64,000 bases of DNA, from NCBI RefSeq assembly GCF_001700315.1, contig NZ_MASJ01000008.1:1-64000 (forward strand), written 5' to 3'. Made by a program: the position numbers and the translations under genes. This stretch comes from Caryophanon tenue (GTDB taxonomy: Bacteria > Bacillota > Bacilli > Bacillales_A > Planococcaceae). The notes beneath the pieces were generated by a model. The model ran no database searches and had not been told where the DNA came from. It worked only from the letters and a program-made list of their open reading frames with translations. This document shows, one piece after another, positions 8,388 to 17,323 of the stretch. Positions within the stretch are counted from its first letter, which is position 1, and the number at the start of each line of letters is the position of its first letter.

Positions 8388-8933
8388 ATGAAAACGATTG
8401 ACCAGATTTTCACTCGTATGGCGAGTACAACTTACTTTGATGAAAGCAACTTCTTACGAGAGCAGACCACGCAGCCTCAAGTGATTGAGCAATGTTTAAC
8501 GCAATTGTCTCAACTACACTATGAGTCGGTCACAGATTTTTATGCCATTACGGCTAACGTCGCGTATGCCTATCATTTACTGAACGAACCCGCAAAAGCG
8601 ATACAATATTATGAAAAAGCAATGCAAGTTTTAATTGATGGTGATGCACCATTATGTGGTACGTACATTCGCTTAGCGGATGTGCAAATGTATGATGGAC
8701 AGTACGAAGCTGCAAAGTGTAGTCTTTTACGAGCACAGCGCTTACTTCAACAATACGGTCACCAAGAGTATGAGCAAGTGCTGTTTGAACAGCTTGCCAA
8801 ATTATATTGGCTTCAACATTCATTTGAAGATGCACATGCATTTGTTGAAAAAGTGCTCTTGCTCCAGCATCGTACACAGTCATTATTAACGCAAACCATT
8901 TTGCGTCATACAGCATCATTACGGTATGCGTAA
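8388..8933 (+). CDS. Tetratricopeptide-like helical protein downstream of the T-box
   Basis: 181 residues, soluble and all-helical by composition, with TPR-like units around residues 60-150 (AYHLLNEPAKAIQYYEKAMQ, ADVQMYDGQYEAAKCSLLRA, LYWLQHSFEDAHAFVEK). Such repeats bind peptides or proteins; no enzyme motif is visible. I chose the ATG at 8388; ribosome-binding sequence is weak (AATGGGG at -12). It lies 85 bases after the T-box terminator, so read-through under amino-acid starvation could control it, unless the original target gene has been lost. A hairpin terminator follows. Confidence 0.6.
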   Translation: MKTIDQIFTRMASTTYFDESNFLREQTTQPQVIEQCLTQLSQLHYESVTDFYAITANVAYAYHLLNEPAKAIQYYEKAMQVLIDGDAPLCGTYIRLADVQMYDGQYEAAKCSLLRAQRLLQQYGHQEYEQVLFEQLAKLYWLQHSFEDAHAFVEKVLLLQHRTQSLLTQTILRHTASLRYA

Positions 8934-8955
8934 ATTTTTGAGCGCATGATAAAAG

Positions 8956-8999
8956 AAAGCACACGTACAATCGCGTCAGATTGTGCGTGTGCTTTTTGT
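8956..8999 (+). terminator. Terminator after the TPR gene
   Basis: AGCACACG-ACAATC pairs with GATTGT-CGTGTGCT around GCGTCA and is followed by TTTTTGTT. Confidence 0.85.
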
Positions 9000-9273
9000 T
9001 GTACGAGTAGAACGAGCGCATTGCTTTTGGGAAATAAAAAACATTAAGTCGGTATACCTTATCTTATGATTAATCGTCATATTCTGTTCTGGATTCCGAC
9101 GGTACATGAATGCATCTTCGCAATGCTTTCTGAAAAAAATTACATACTGTGAATGCTGTTTAAACGAAATGTATTGTTTTTGTAATTGTTCGATAAGGTG
9201 CTCCGTATGTGTTCACCAATCTATGTTACAATTAGTAAGAATTTTTTGGCAAAAAAAGAAGGGGTGGTGTGTA
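9000..9273. other. Intergenic stretch, little recognisable
   Basis: AT-rich spacer before the small-gene cluster. A -10-like TACAAT lies near 9227, but no convincing -35, RNA structure or gene was seen. Confidence 0.5.
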
Positions 9274-9849
9274 ATGTTTTCAAATGAGCAATTGCATCAC
9301 ATGGTTCAGCAACACATAATCAGTGAACAGTATCCATACTCGGATAAGGATGACCGCACGTTACATCATTATCTTAAGCCATTGCTTGCGGAGCTGTCTC
9401 GCGCAACTATTCGTTATGTAGTAGAGCGCGACCATTTTGGCAGTGGCTATGCATCTTATATAAAGGTGTTTTGCTATGAAGATGCGTTTGTCAACATAGA
9501 GGAAAATCAATGGACGCAGCACAAGCAGATGGAAGGCTTACAAGTACTGATTAGCCGACTTGCACCGGTCATTGTTATTGGGCCTGGCTCAGAAAGTGTT
9601 ACGTATCATCATGGTAAACAATGCGGTGGTAGTGCGGTCATGTTAGATGGCCCAGATAATTTATATATTGAGCCACAATTTGAAGCGTTACAGCACTATT
9701 TAATTCGGTTATTTATGAAATATCATTTTACTGTTTTACAACGGGAAGAATTAGCAGAGCCATTTGCGTATGATGGCACAATTCCAACTTTATCGCGTAG
9801 TAAAGGGAAGTACCTTGTATGGGATGCGGTATTTTATTGGGAAGATTAA
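9274..9849 (+). CDS. Uncharacterised cytoplasmic protein, first gene of an immunity-like cluster
   Basis: 191 residues, acidic, no signal peptide or membrane segment. I do not recognise a family. The central part (APVIVIGPGSESVTYHHGKQCGG) is Gly/His-rich. The ATG at 9274 follows AAGGGGTGG; the open frame upstream lacks such a site. It is followed after 22 bases by another small gene and belongs to a run of five same-strand genes (9274-12226), two of which belong to families seen beside polymorphic toxins. Confidence 0.6.
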   Translation: MFSNEQLHHMVQQHIISEQYPYSDKDDRTLHHYLKPLLAELSRATIRYVVERDHFGSGYASYIKVFCYEDAFVNIEENQWTQHKQMEGLQVLISRLAPVIVIGPGSESVTYHHGKQCGGSAVMLDGPDNLYIEPQFEALQHYLIRLFMKYHFTVLQREELAEPFAYDGTIPTLSRSKGKYLVWDAVFYWED

Positions 9850-9871
9850 GTGCAGCAAAGGATGTGTGCAG

Positions 9872-10273
9872 ATGAAAAAACACGTGAGCCAGATTGATTT
9901 TCGCCCTGTTATTGGGCAGGCAATTACGCGCGTACAAAAAGACAAGCATACCGCGTTTATTATTGAGCTAGAAGCGGGTGCCATTATCATTGAATGTTCA
10001 TGGCGACTTGTAAATGAGCAAGGTATTCTTATTGGCTATCGTGATATTATTGGCGGGCAATATACATACGAACAAGTGGCGAATTTTATCAAAGGAAAGC
10101 GCATCCTAAATATTGTTCACACAGAGCAATGGTCGGATCTGGCTATTCAACTCGAACATGGACGAACGTTACAGCTTTGGCATGATAGTGCTCTTTACGA
10201 AGGCTGGCAATTATCCGCAGCGGGTGGTTTTCTGGTTGTCTCTTTACGAGGAGGGGCTTATGATGAATTTTAA
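9872..10273 (+). CDS. Small protein, possible immunity-type (DUF6188-like)
   Basis: 133 residues, soluble. The layout (GQAITRVQ...IIECSWRL near the N-terminus, LAIQLEHGRTLQLWHDSALYEGWQL near the C-terminus) recalls small immunity-like proteins such as DUF6188; this resemblance is from memory and weak. The ATG at 9872 is used because it starts the compact domain; the ribosome-binding sequence (AAAGGATG) is modest. Its stop lies 19 bases before the next start, which suggests one operon. Confidence 0.5.
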   Translation: MKKHVSQIDFRPVIGQAITRVQKDKHTAFIIELEAGAIIIECSWRLVNEQGILIGYRDIIGGQYTYEQVANFIKGKRILNIVHTEQWSDLAIQLEHGRTLQLWHDSALYEGWQLSAAGGFLVVSLRGGAYDEF

Positions 10274-10292
10274 TCATACAGGAGGACAATCG

Positions 10293-10727
10293 ATGGCACA
10301 AACAACTTTATATGCGTACTTACAATTTAGAGGTAACGATGATTTTCCGCTAGAGGTTGTGACCGAGCGTTTAGGCATTGAACCGACAACGACATGGAAA
10401 GTAGGCGACCGTGTACGGGAAATTATGCCACTAGAGCGTTTTTATACGTCTTGGGAATACAAAGTCGCTAAACGTGAAACACGATATGTAGAGGACGTAT
10501 TACAACCTATTTATGATCTGTTTTCGACGAAAGCGACGATGATTTGTGCGTTAAAGGAAGAACTGCAGATGGATGTTCACATCGCACTTGTGATGGAAGT
10601 AGAGCAAGGGGATATGCCAGGGTTTGAAGTTACGGCGGCATATAGTCAATTTTTAAGTAGTATCGGTGCGTCACTCGATGTTGATATGTATATTTATCCA
10701 TTTGAGGAACGAGAGATGGATGCATAA
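10293..10727 (+). CDS. DUF4279 domain protein
   Basis: 144 residues covering one DUF4279 domain: an N-terminal strand (LYAYLQFRGNDDFPLEVVTERLGIEPT), TTWKVGD, a central helix (VLQPIYDLFSTKATMICAL) and the C-terminal PGFEVTAAYSQFLSSIGASLDVDMY strand-helix-strand. DUF4279 proteins are small, often occur in groups, and several are thought to be immunity proteins for secreted toxins; the molecular role is unproven. The ATG at 10293 follows CAGGAGGAC. It sits mid-operon between two unknown genes. Confidence 0.75.
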   Translation: MAQTTLYAYLQFRGNDDFPLEVVTERLGIEPTTTWKVGDRVREIMPLERFYTSWEYKVAKRETRYVEDVLQPIYDLFSTKATMICALKEELQMDVHIALVMEVEQGDMPGFEVTAAYSQFLSSIGASLDVDMYIYPFEEREMDA

Positions 10728-10746
10728 AGGAGAAAGGACTGAATGT

Positions 10747-11934
10747 ATGGAGCAATACATAGTACCATTTGTGAATGAACAAATTGTTTCATCGACAGTG
10801 GACGAACATAAGACCAGTTATTTTAATGAAGCTGGAAAGCTAGTAGCAGAGGCGAACTTTAGTGATGGGCAATTTTACGGAGCGGTATTTTACGGGAAAA
10901 GTGTCACCGATGAACAGATTACACAACAGCAAGCGCATGACATTGTGAAACGTGTCCAAACGATTTTTGAACAGCCCCAATTTAAATTACAATCACTTAC
11001 ATGCACGAATGATGAATATGTTGCGGTACTTAAGTGGCATGAGCCGTTATATGATATTGCGATTCCCAACACAGGCATGACGATAACGATTAGCTTAACA
11101 GGATTTGTCGAAGACGTTACATTGCAAGAAAATGATGTTACTATTCAATACCCCGAACAATTAATTACACAAGAACAGGCACGAGCCATTTTACAGCAGC
11201 AACAAATTGTCACGCTCGGCATTGTCGAAGAGCTTGGCTGGCAATATGCCTATAAACAAAAGTATGACTTATACGGTGTTGCCCCCGATGGCACCGTACG
11301 TTTTTGGTATGATGAAGAGGTTGTGAGTGAGGCATCCTTTCAGCCGTTACCACAAGTGCAGGAAATAGCAGATGTGCGAAGCTTCATACAAGGTGGGCGA
11401 CAGGCGAATGTAGAACAGATGACGAGGGACGAGGACTTGTATTGGCGTATTGAAACAGATGAGCATCTAGTGCTTGAAGAAGATGTTTTTACACGTGCTT
11501 GTCAAATTGTACGTCATTTCGCTGGCGAAGAGTATACGCATTATTATCATGAAAACGTGCCAAGCTTACGCGTTGATGAGGATAGGTATGAGACATTTCG
11601 TTTTGTGTATATTTATGAAGATATCGCATTTGATTTCCAAGCGATTACGATTTTCGTGAACCGTGAAACAAATCAAATTCACTCCGTCAGCTATGTACCT
11701 ATTCCAACAGCTACTTTTCCAACATTGCAAAAGCCTACGTTATCATTAGAACAGGCAAATCATATCGCCCAGCAGTTCATTGATGCGGAGCTAACGGTAG
11801 AACGTGATCTACATGATCGTAAGCGCTATTCCCTTATTTATTTACCGACCTATCCAACATCGCCAACAGGTGGGAATATTCAATACATTGATGGCTTCAC
11901 AGGAAATGTACACTGGGTCGATACGGGTTGGTAA
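10747..11934 (+). CDS. YcdB/YcdC-like repeat protein, cytoplasmic
   Basis: 395 residues without signal peptide or membrane helix. At least two copies of a PepSY/YcdB-type unit are visible: a beta segment ending in SLTGFVEDVTLQENDVTIQYPEQ, then TQEQARAIL, and later IFVNRETNQIHSVSYVP, then SLEQANHIAQQF. YcdB/YcdC domains usually occur in envelope proteins, so a cytoplasmic version is unusual. ATG at 10747 after AAAGGAGAAAGGA. It ends 13 bases before the CPCC gene, in the same operon. Function unknown. Confidence 0.55.
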   Translation: MEQYIVPFVNEQIVSSTVDEHKTSYFNEAGKLVAEANFSDGQFYGAVFYGKSVTDEQITQQQAHDIVKRVQTIFEQPQFKLQSLTCTNDEYVAVLKWHEPLYDIAIPNTGMTITISLTGFVEDVTLQENDVTIQYPEQLITQEQARAILQQQQIVTLGIVEELGWQYAYKQKYDLYGVAPDGTVRFWYDEEVVSEASFQPLPQVQEIADVRSFIQGGRQANVEQMTRDEDLYWRIETDEHLVLEEDVFTRACQIVRHFAGEEYTHYYHENVPSLRVDEDRYETFRFVYIYEDIAFDFQAITIFVNRETNQIHSVSYVPIPTATFPTLQKPTLSLEQANHIAQQFIDAELTVERDLHDRKRYSLIYLPTYPTSPTGGNIQYIDGFTGNVHWVDTGW

Positions 11935-11947
11935 AGGAGGAAGATGG

Positions 11948-12226
11948 ATGACGCTGTATACATGCCCTTGTTGTGGCTATCGAACATTAGAACAACCACC
12001 ACCGGGCACATATGCTATTTGCGTATTGTGTGATTGGGAGGATGATGCAGTACAGTATGAGGATGTTGATTATGCAGGTGGCGCTAACACCTTGTCATTA
12101 CGTACGGCGCAGCGAAACTTCCAACACCGTGAGCTTGGGTGCGCGCAGCAACATTTGTACAAAAAAGACAAAGCGTGGCGTCCGCTTCCTGCATTACGAC
12201 ACGACGGGCACTTTTCGGATTGTTAA
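11948..12226 (+). CDS. CPCC-family cysteine-rich protein
   Basis: 92 residues. CPCCGY at residues 5-10 and CVLCDWEDD near 27 form a likely zinc ribbon, followed by DYAGGANTLSLRTAQRNFQ, the signature of the Cys_rich_CPCC family. These short proteins are often found in toxin-immunity arrays and near other small genes. The ATG at 11948 follows AAAGGAGGAAGATGG. It is the last gene of the run; its 3' end overlaps the convergent gene at 12194 by 33 bases. Confidence 0.75.
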   Translation: MTLYTCPCCGYRTLEQPPPGTYAICVLCDWEDDAVQYEDVDYAGGANTLSLRTAQRNFQHRELGCAQQHLYKKDKAWRPLPALRHDGHFSDC

Positions 12227-12559
12227 GAGCTGTCCAACTTGTAGTAATAAAGCGTCCGCTGATTGAATGGTATGCAAATCGACCGTTGTGTTTTGCGTAA
12301 TGCGATATGGTTCATGGTTTGAATTCAGCAGATGAGCGATTTCAATGGTACAGCTTTCATACGAGGCTGTTTGGGCATATAGAAAGTTTAGTAAAGACTG
12401 TGCTTGTCGTTTTTTCGAAAGCCCGTTATTAATTTCAAGCTGTATTGGCAACGTAAAGCCTTTTATATGCTCCTCACAAGGCATAAGTGAAAAAATGTGT
12501 TCGTTGTAAGTATGTGCATCGAGCGGAATATTTGCCGCAATATAATAGTAATACGTCAT
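12194..12559 (-). CDS. Uncharacterised small protein
   Basis: 121 residues, soluble, no recognised motif. The start at 12559 follows GAGGGAT. It is convergent with the CPCC gene and overlaps it by 33 bases. Leu/Gln-rich C-terminus. It may be part of the same accessory cluster, but nothing in the sequence gives a function. Confidence 0.5.
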   Translation of the reverse strand: MTYYYYIAANIPLDAHTYNEHIFSLMPCEEHIKGFTLPIQLEINNGLSKKRQAQSLLNFLYAQTASYESCTIEIAHLLNSNHEPYRITQNTTVDLHTIQSADALLLQVGQLLTIRKVPVVS

Positions 12560-12590
12560 GGAAATCCCTCATTTCGTGAGTGTGAGACGT

Positions 12591-12628
12591 AAAAAGCCAT
12601 CTTTTATAAACATAAAGGACGGCTTTTT
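12591..12628. terminator. Terminator-like hairpin
   Basis: AAAAAGCC pairs with GGCTTTTT with further pairing inside. It lies just after the end of the minus-strand transporter gene (12634), so it probably terminates it. Confidence 0.7.
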
Positions 12629-12633
12629 CGCTG

Positions 12634-13833
12634 TTAAAATAATGTCGAGAAATTGGTAATCACTGTACGAATACATAAAACAGCCATTAAGACAACGACG
12701 ATAACACCTGTAATCGTTAGCCAAAGTGGGTGCTTATATGTCGGTCCCATAATTTTTTTATTATAGGCAGCAATGAGCATAATACCGAGTGCAAGCGGTA
12801 AAATGAGCGCGTTTAGCGCACCGACGAATACGAGTGTTTTGACCGGTTGTCCAATCGTCGCAAAAACGGCTGTCGAGACGATAATAAAGCCAATCGTAAT
12901 CCAGTTTTTATACGTTTCAAGAAGTGGGTGGAATGAACGGATAAATGATACCGATGTGTAGGCTGCGCCAACGACAGATGTAATCGCTGCTGCCCACATA
13001 ATGACACCGAAAACGCGTCCGCCAAAATCACCAAGTGCATGGGTGAAAACAGAAGCGGCGGGGTTGTTAGGGTCTAATGTTAAGCCTTTAGAAACAACGC
13101 CCAATACAGCTAAAAAGAGTGCGACACGCATAACACCTGTAATTAAAATGCCTGTCACCGAGCCTGTTGTAATTTGCTTTAAATTTTCCTCGCCTGTAAT
13201 CCCTGCTTCGATTAAACGGTGACCGCCAGCAAATGTAATATAGCCACCAACTGTTCCACCAACAAGTGTGACAATCGCAAGCCAACCAAACTCCTTAGGT
13301 ACAAACGTTTGTTGAATGGCTTCGCCTACAGGTGGTGATGTAGAAAATGCCACGTAAAGCATGAGGAAAATCATAATGAACCCTGCGATTTGTGTCACAC
13401 GGTCCATGACTTTACTCGCTTCTTTAAAAAGGAAAATAAAAATCGCAATTCCGGCACTCACAATTGCACCGTATAATGTATCAATGCCGAGCATCGCATT
13501 TAAACCAAGACCTGCACCTGCGACATTTCCGATATTAAAAGCTAAGCCTCCAATTACGATTAGCGTGGCAAGCACATAGCCAAGCCCAGGCAATACTTTA
13601 TTGGCAACGTCCTGCCCGCGTAAGCCTGATACCCCAAGGACACGCCATATATTCATTTGTGCAATAATATCGAGAATTAATGAAATTAAAATGACAAAGC
13701 CCATACTTGCGAGTAGTTGCTCTGTAAAAAACGTTGTTTGCGTTAAAAATCCTGGTCCTACTGAAGAAGTCGCCATTAAAAATGCCGCGCCAAGTAAAAC
13801 GGATACTTTCCCTTACTGTTTAACGTTATTCAT
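12634..13833 (-). pseudogene. ycsG: YcsG-like NRAMP-family transporter with an early stop codon
   Basis: A multi-helix membrane protein of the NRAMP superfamily. GPGFLTQTTFF, the internal FAGGHRLIEAG segment and the position beside pxpA match YcsG of Bacillus subtilis. The natural start (ATG at 13831-13833, after GGGGGATTGG) gives six codons and then TAA at 13813-13815. The same frame continues with GKVSVLLGAAFLMATSS, the usual start of the first membrane helix. Translation from the next ATG (13776) would give 380 residues lacking part of helix 1 and has no ribosome-binding site. So this is either a recent pseudogene, a suppressed or re-initiated gene, or a sequence error. YcsG's substrate is not established. 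Confidence 0.8.
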
Positions 13834-13850
13834 CCAATCCCCCTGAGTGA

Positions 13851-14609
13851 TTAATGAAAAGCTGTAACAGTAATGCCAGCTTCTTCTAACGCTGCTCGCG
13901 TACGTGACGCAAATGCTACCGCATGCTCCCCATCTCCGTGAATACAAATACTTTCGGCTTTCAGTGCAACCTGCGTCCCTTGCACCGATGTCACATGCTT
14001 TTCTTTTACCATTTGGACCACTTGTGCAATGGCTACTGTTTCATCGGTAATGAGTGCGTTCGACTGTTTGCGAGACGTCAGTGTCCCGTCTGCTTGATAC
14101 GTTCGGTCAGCGAACACTTCATGCACGGTTTGTAAGCCGATTGCTTCTCCGGCAGCTGTTAATTCACTGGATGCTAAGCCAAATAAAATGAGCTGTGGTG
14201 ATACGTCCTTGACCGCCTGTGCAATCGCATCGGCAAGTGGACGATTGACACTTGCCATATTATAGAGCGCACCATGAGGTTTGACGTGCTGCATTTGGAC
14301 ACCTTTTGTTGCTAAAAAGCCTTGTAATGCACCAATTTGATAGACGACCATATCGTACGCCTCTTGCGGTGTAATATTCATTTCGCGTCGCCCAAAACCA
14401 TTTAAATCTGGTAGCCCTGGATGTGCGCCAATTTGTACATTGTGTGCAATAGCAAGCTCGACCGTCTTACGCATAACAGTTGGGTCTCCAGCATGGAAGC
14501 CACATGCGATATTGGCAGACGTAATATACTGTAAAATCTCCTCTTGCTCACCTAGTGCATACCGCCCGAAACTTTCACCTAAATCACAATTTATATCTAC
14601 TTTAAACAT
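13851..14609 (-). CDS. pxpA: 5-oxoprolinase subunit A (LamB/YcsF family)
   Basis: 252 residues, the family's full length. Hallmarks: [12 protein letters not shown] at the start, [36 protein letters not shown] and the C-terminal [11 protein letters not shown]. PxpA with PxpB and PxpC forms the ATP-dependent 5-oxoprolinase that opens pyroglutamate to glutamate. I chose ATG 14609 (MFKVDINCD); GAGGAG lies 12 bases upstream, a little far, and a TTG four codons earlier would abut it. It is followed by the ycsG-like gene and is divergent from pxpBC across a 100-base promoter region. Confidence 0.9.
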   Translation of the reverse strand: MFKVDINCDLGESFGRYALGEQEEILQYITSANIACGFHAGDPTVMRKTVELAIAHNVQIGAHPGLPDLNGFGRREMNITPQEAYDMVVYQIGALQGFLATKGVQMQHVKPHGALYNMASVNRPLADAIAQAVKDVSPQLILFGLASSELTAAGEAIGLQTVHEVFADRTYQADGTLTSRKQSNALITDETVAIAQVVQMVKEKHVTSVQGTQVALKAESICIHGDGEHAVAFASRTRAALEEAGITVTAFH

Positions 14610-14710
14610 AAAATTTCTCAACTCCTCTATAGGATGTCATAGTTTATGATAGTATTACATAAAGATTGAAAATTTGGAATATCTATTTTGTGAAAAGGCG
14701 GTGTTGCAAC

Positions 14711-15406
14711 TTGTTTACACATATGAAAATCGCAAGTGAGCGGATGATTTTTGTGTATTTTGGCGATGAAATTCATGAACAAACACATGAAAACATTCGT
14801 CTCGCACTACAGATTTTGGCAGACAAACCAATCAAGGGGATAACGGAGATTCTACCTGGCTATACAAATATTTGTATTCATTTTGATCCACTTCAGATTA
14901 AAAAAAATACCGAAGAACAACAGCACATGACGAGTGCGGACATTGTGATGGCGTTTGTACAACAACGTCTCGCACAAAGCGGAGCGACAAAAAGGACGAG
15001 CACTCGCATTGTTGAAATTCCGGTAGTGTACGGCGGAGAGCACGGTCCGGACTTGGCGTATGTTGCACAGAAAAATGGATTAACGCCTGAGGAAGTAATT
15101 GACATCCATACAGCGGGGGATTATTTAGTGTATATGCTTGGCTTTGCGCCAGGCTTCCCGTTTTTAGGCGGACTTGATAAACGACTTGCGACACCGCGAC
15201 GCGAAACACCCCGTTTACATATCGAAGCAGGCTCGGTTGGCATTGCAGGTGAACAAACAGGCGTCTATCCACTCGCAACACCTGGTGGCTGGCAAATTAT
15301 TGGCCGCACACAGCTTGATTTGTTTTTGCCACATGAGCAACCACCGACATTGTTACGTGCAGGCGACCGTGTAAAGTTCATCGCAGTAAAGGAGGATGCA
15401 CAGTGA
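14711..15406 (+). CDS. pxpB: 5-oxoprolinase subunit B (KipI)
   Basis: About 231 residues. Carboxyltransferase domain 1 features: IVEIPVVYGGEHGPDLAYVA, YMLGFAPGFPFLGGLD, TPRRETPRLHIEAGSVGIAG and TPGGWQIIGRT. With PxpA and PxpC it makes 5-oxoprolinase; in Bacillus subtilis the same protein (KipI) also inhibits the sporulation kinase KinA. I prefer the TTG at 14711 because AAGGCGGTG lies seven bases upstream; the ATG at 14723 has no ribosome-binding site. The stop overlaps the GTG start of pxpC. Confidence 0.88.
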   Translation: MFTHMKIASERMIFVYFGDEIHEQTHENIRLALQILADKPIKGITEILPGYTNICIHFDPLQIKKNTEEQQHMTSADIVMAFVQQRLAQSGATKRTSTRIVEIPVVYGGEHGPDLAYVAQKNGLTPEEVIDIHTAGDYLVYMLGFAPGFPFLGGLDKRLATPRRETPRLHIEAGSVGIAGEQTGVYPLATPGGWQIIGRTQLDLFLPHEQPPTLLRAGDRVKFIAVKEDAQ

Positions 15407-16335
15407 TAATTGTCCAAAAACCGGGCTTTTTCTCGACGATTCAAGATATGGGACGTACAGGCTTTCAGCAATATGGTGTGATTGTAAGTGGCGTGATGGA
15501 TGAAGTGGCGTACCGTATCGGCAATGCACTACTGCAGCAATGTAATACGGCGTCAATTGAAATGACCGTCGTCGGAGGCACGTATCAATTTACAAAACCA
15601 ACAGCGATTGTATTAACCGGTGGACATGTCGATGCGACGCTCCAAGGAAAGCAGATTTCTATGAACCGTGTTATTCACGTAGAAGCGAATGATGTGTTAG
15701 TATGTGGACCGATTACGCATAGGGTGCGCTGTTATTTAGCGGTACGCGGTGGTATTCAAGTCCCCATTGTTATGAATAGCCGTAGTACGTACGTAAAGGC
15801 AGGCATCGGTGGTTATGATGGTCGGGCGCTACAAAAGGGCGATGAATTACCGTATGAAGCGGGATATATGCCGAGCGGGAAACATCATTTACAGCTCGCC
15901 GCATTTTATACGAACGCCCCGATTCGAATCTTGCACGGGACAGAATGGGCAACGTTTTCGCATGATGTGCAACAAGCCTTTTCACACAATGTGTTTACAG
16001 TGTCACTCGAGGCAGATCGTATGGGATACCGCATGATCCCACAACACCCGATTCAAATTGCCAAGCCGTTTCAGTTAATATCCGAAGCGGTAACATTTGG
16101 CACCATTCAAATGCCCCCAAACGGAGAACCCATTATTTTAATGGCAGACCGACAAACGACAGGCGGCTATCCCAAAATTGCGCAAGTTATTGCGGCGGAT
16201 TTACATCGCCTTGCGCAAATCGGCCCGAATGAAAAGGTGTTATTCGAGGTGGTGTCGATTGCCGAAGCGGAAGCGGCATATGAAAAGTTACAACGGCAGT
16301 TGAAAATGTTGGAAGTTGTGTTAGGTTTAATTTAA
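15403..16335 (+). CDS. pxpC: 5-oxoprolinase subunit C (KipA, biotin-dependent carboxyltransferase family)
   Basis: 310 residues with the carboxyltransferase domain 2 fold: QKPGFFSTIQDMGRTGFQQYG at the start, YLAVRGGI, GGYDGRALQKGDEL and the C-terminal MADRQTTGGYPKIAQVI. The GTG start overlaps the pxpB stop by four bases (AAGGAGGATGCACA before it), so translation is coupled. It completes the 5-oxoprolinase set. No terminator is evident in the 96 bases before the convergent aquaporin gene. Confidence 0.9.
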   Translation: MIIVQKPGFFSTIQDMGRTGFQQYGVIVSGVMDEVAYRIGNALLQQCNTASIEMTVVGGTYQFTKPTAIVLTGGHVDATLQGKQISMNRVIHVEANDVLVCGPITHRVRCYLAVRGGIQVPIVMNSRSTYVKAGIGGYDGRALQKGDELPYEAGYMPSGKHHLQLAAFYTNAPIRILHGTEWATFSHDVQQAFSHNVFTVSLEADRMGYRMIPQHPIQIAKPFQLISEAVTFGTIQMPPNGEPIILMADRQTTGGYPKIAQVIAADLHRLAQIGPNEKVLFEVVSIAEAEAAYEKLQRQLKMLEVVLGLI

Positions 16336-16431
16336 GATGTGTTTAAATATGTGTGGTTGCAATTATGAGTATTACAATGATATATCATCTATTCATAGGA
16401 AATTTTATTTCAATTATCAAGAGGGACTTTT

Positions 16432-17120
16432 TTACACGTCTTTATTCGCAATCAATTCATTACCACTTTCGGTGTCAAATAACGTTTTGCCTAAAATGGC
16501 TGCGACGACACCGCCTGCAATGGGGGCTAAAATGAATACCCATAGTTGTGATAAGGCTTCACCACCTGCAAAAAGGGCAGGTCCTAAGCTTCGTGCAGGG
16601 TTAACAGGGGTCCCTGTTAACGGAATGCCTAGTAAATGAATGAGTACCAGCGTAAAACCGATGACTAAGCCGGCTAAATTGGCATTGCCATTGTGCCCAG
16701 TTACGACAATAATGACAAGTACAAAGACGAACGTTAAAATAAATTCGGCGACAAACGCTCCAGATGCGCCAAGTGAGCCGAAGCTATTTTGTCCAAAGTT
16801 TGTGAGTGGTGAGTCTAATGTAGATAAAAAGAAATATAAGACCGCTGAACCTAAAATCGCTCCGACAATTTGTCCCGCTAAATAAAACCCAAGCTCGACT
16901 GTTGTAATGCGCTTATTGACAAACATGGCAATGGATACGGCTGGATTGACATGACAGCCTGACACGGTTCCGATACAGTATGCCATCGCAACGATGGATA
17001 AACCAAATGCCATCGAAATACCGAGAATCCCAACCCCGTCGACGCCCCAAGAACCGCTGTACCTGTACCAAATAGGACTAACACAAAGGTTCCGATGACT
17101 TCTGCAATCATTTTGTTCAT
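16432..17120 (-). pseudogene. Aquaporin (MIP family, AqpZ-like) with a one-base frameshift
   Basis: A water-channel gene. The N-terminal part (MNKMIAEVIGTFVLVLFGTG) starts at ATG 17120 after GGGGTGAAATT. The remainder is in another frame and holds both channel motifs, CHVNPAVSIAM and PVNPARSLGPALF. The frame breaks at the run of four C on the plus strand at 17045-17048. One extra base there would join VLG directly to GVDGVGILGISMAFG, as in related proteins. The lesion could be a true deletion in a homopolymer, phase variation or a sequencing error. Confidence 0.85.
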
Positions 17121-17275
17121 AATTTCACCCCATTTAATAAAATTGATCGTGCAATCACAAGGAAGACAAATCCTAGAATCTGTTGTTATATTCCCGTTTT
17201 TCGCATGTTTTACACTAAGATATTTATTTTCGGGATATGAGTTTCTATTATTATATATGTTACTCAAACATATAT

Positions 17276-17308
17276 AAAAATCCCTCTCGCGTCGGCACTG
17301 CGAGAGGG
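17276..17308 (-). terminator. Terminator after the AbrB-type gene
   Basis: CCCTCTCGC (17282-17290) pairs with GCGAGAGGG (17300-17308); read on the minus strand the hairpin is followed by ATTTTTAT. Confidence 0.85.
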
Positions 17309-17323
17309 TCATTATAGGGTGTG

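Noticed and set aside
8303-8401. 32-codon frame directly after the T-box terminator
   Set aside because: The bases before it are the terminator T run, so no ribosome-binding site is possible, and it overlaps the TPR start in another frame.
9106-9273. N-terminal extension of the first immunity-cluster gene
   Set aside because: Cys-rich translation of AT-rich spacer without ribosome-binding site; ATG 9274 has AAGGGGTGG.
17041-17050. Programmed ribosomal frameshift in the aquaporin
   Set aside because: The run is only four bases, no heptamer slippery site or downstream pseudoknot is apparent, and aquaporins are not known to use frameshifting.
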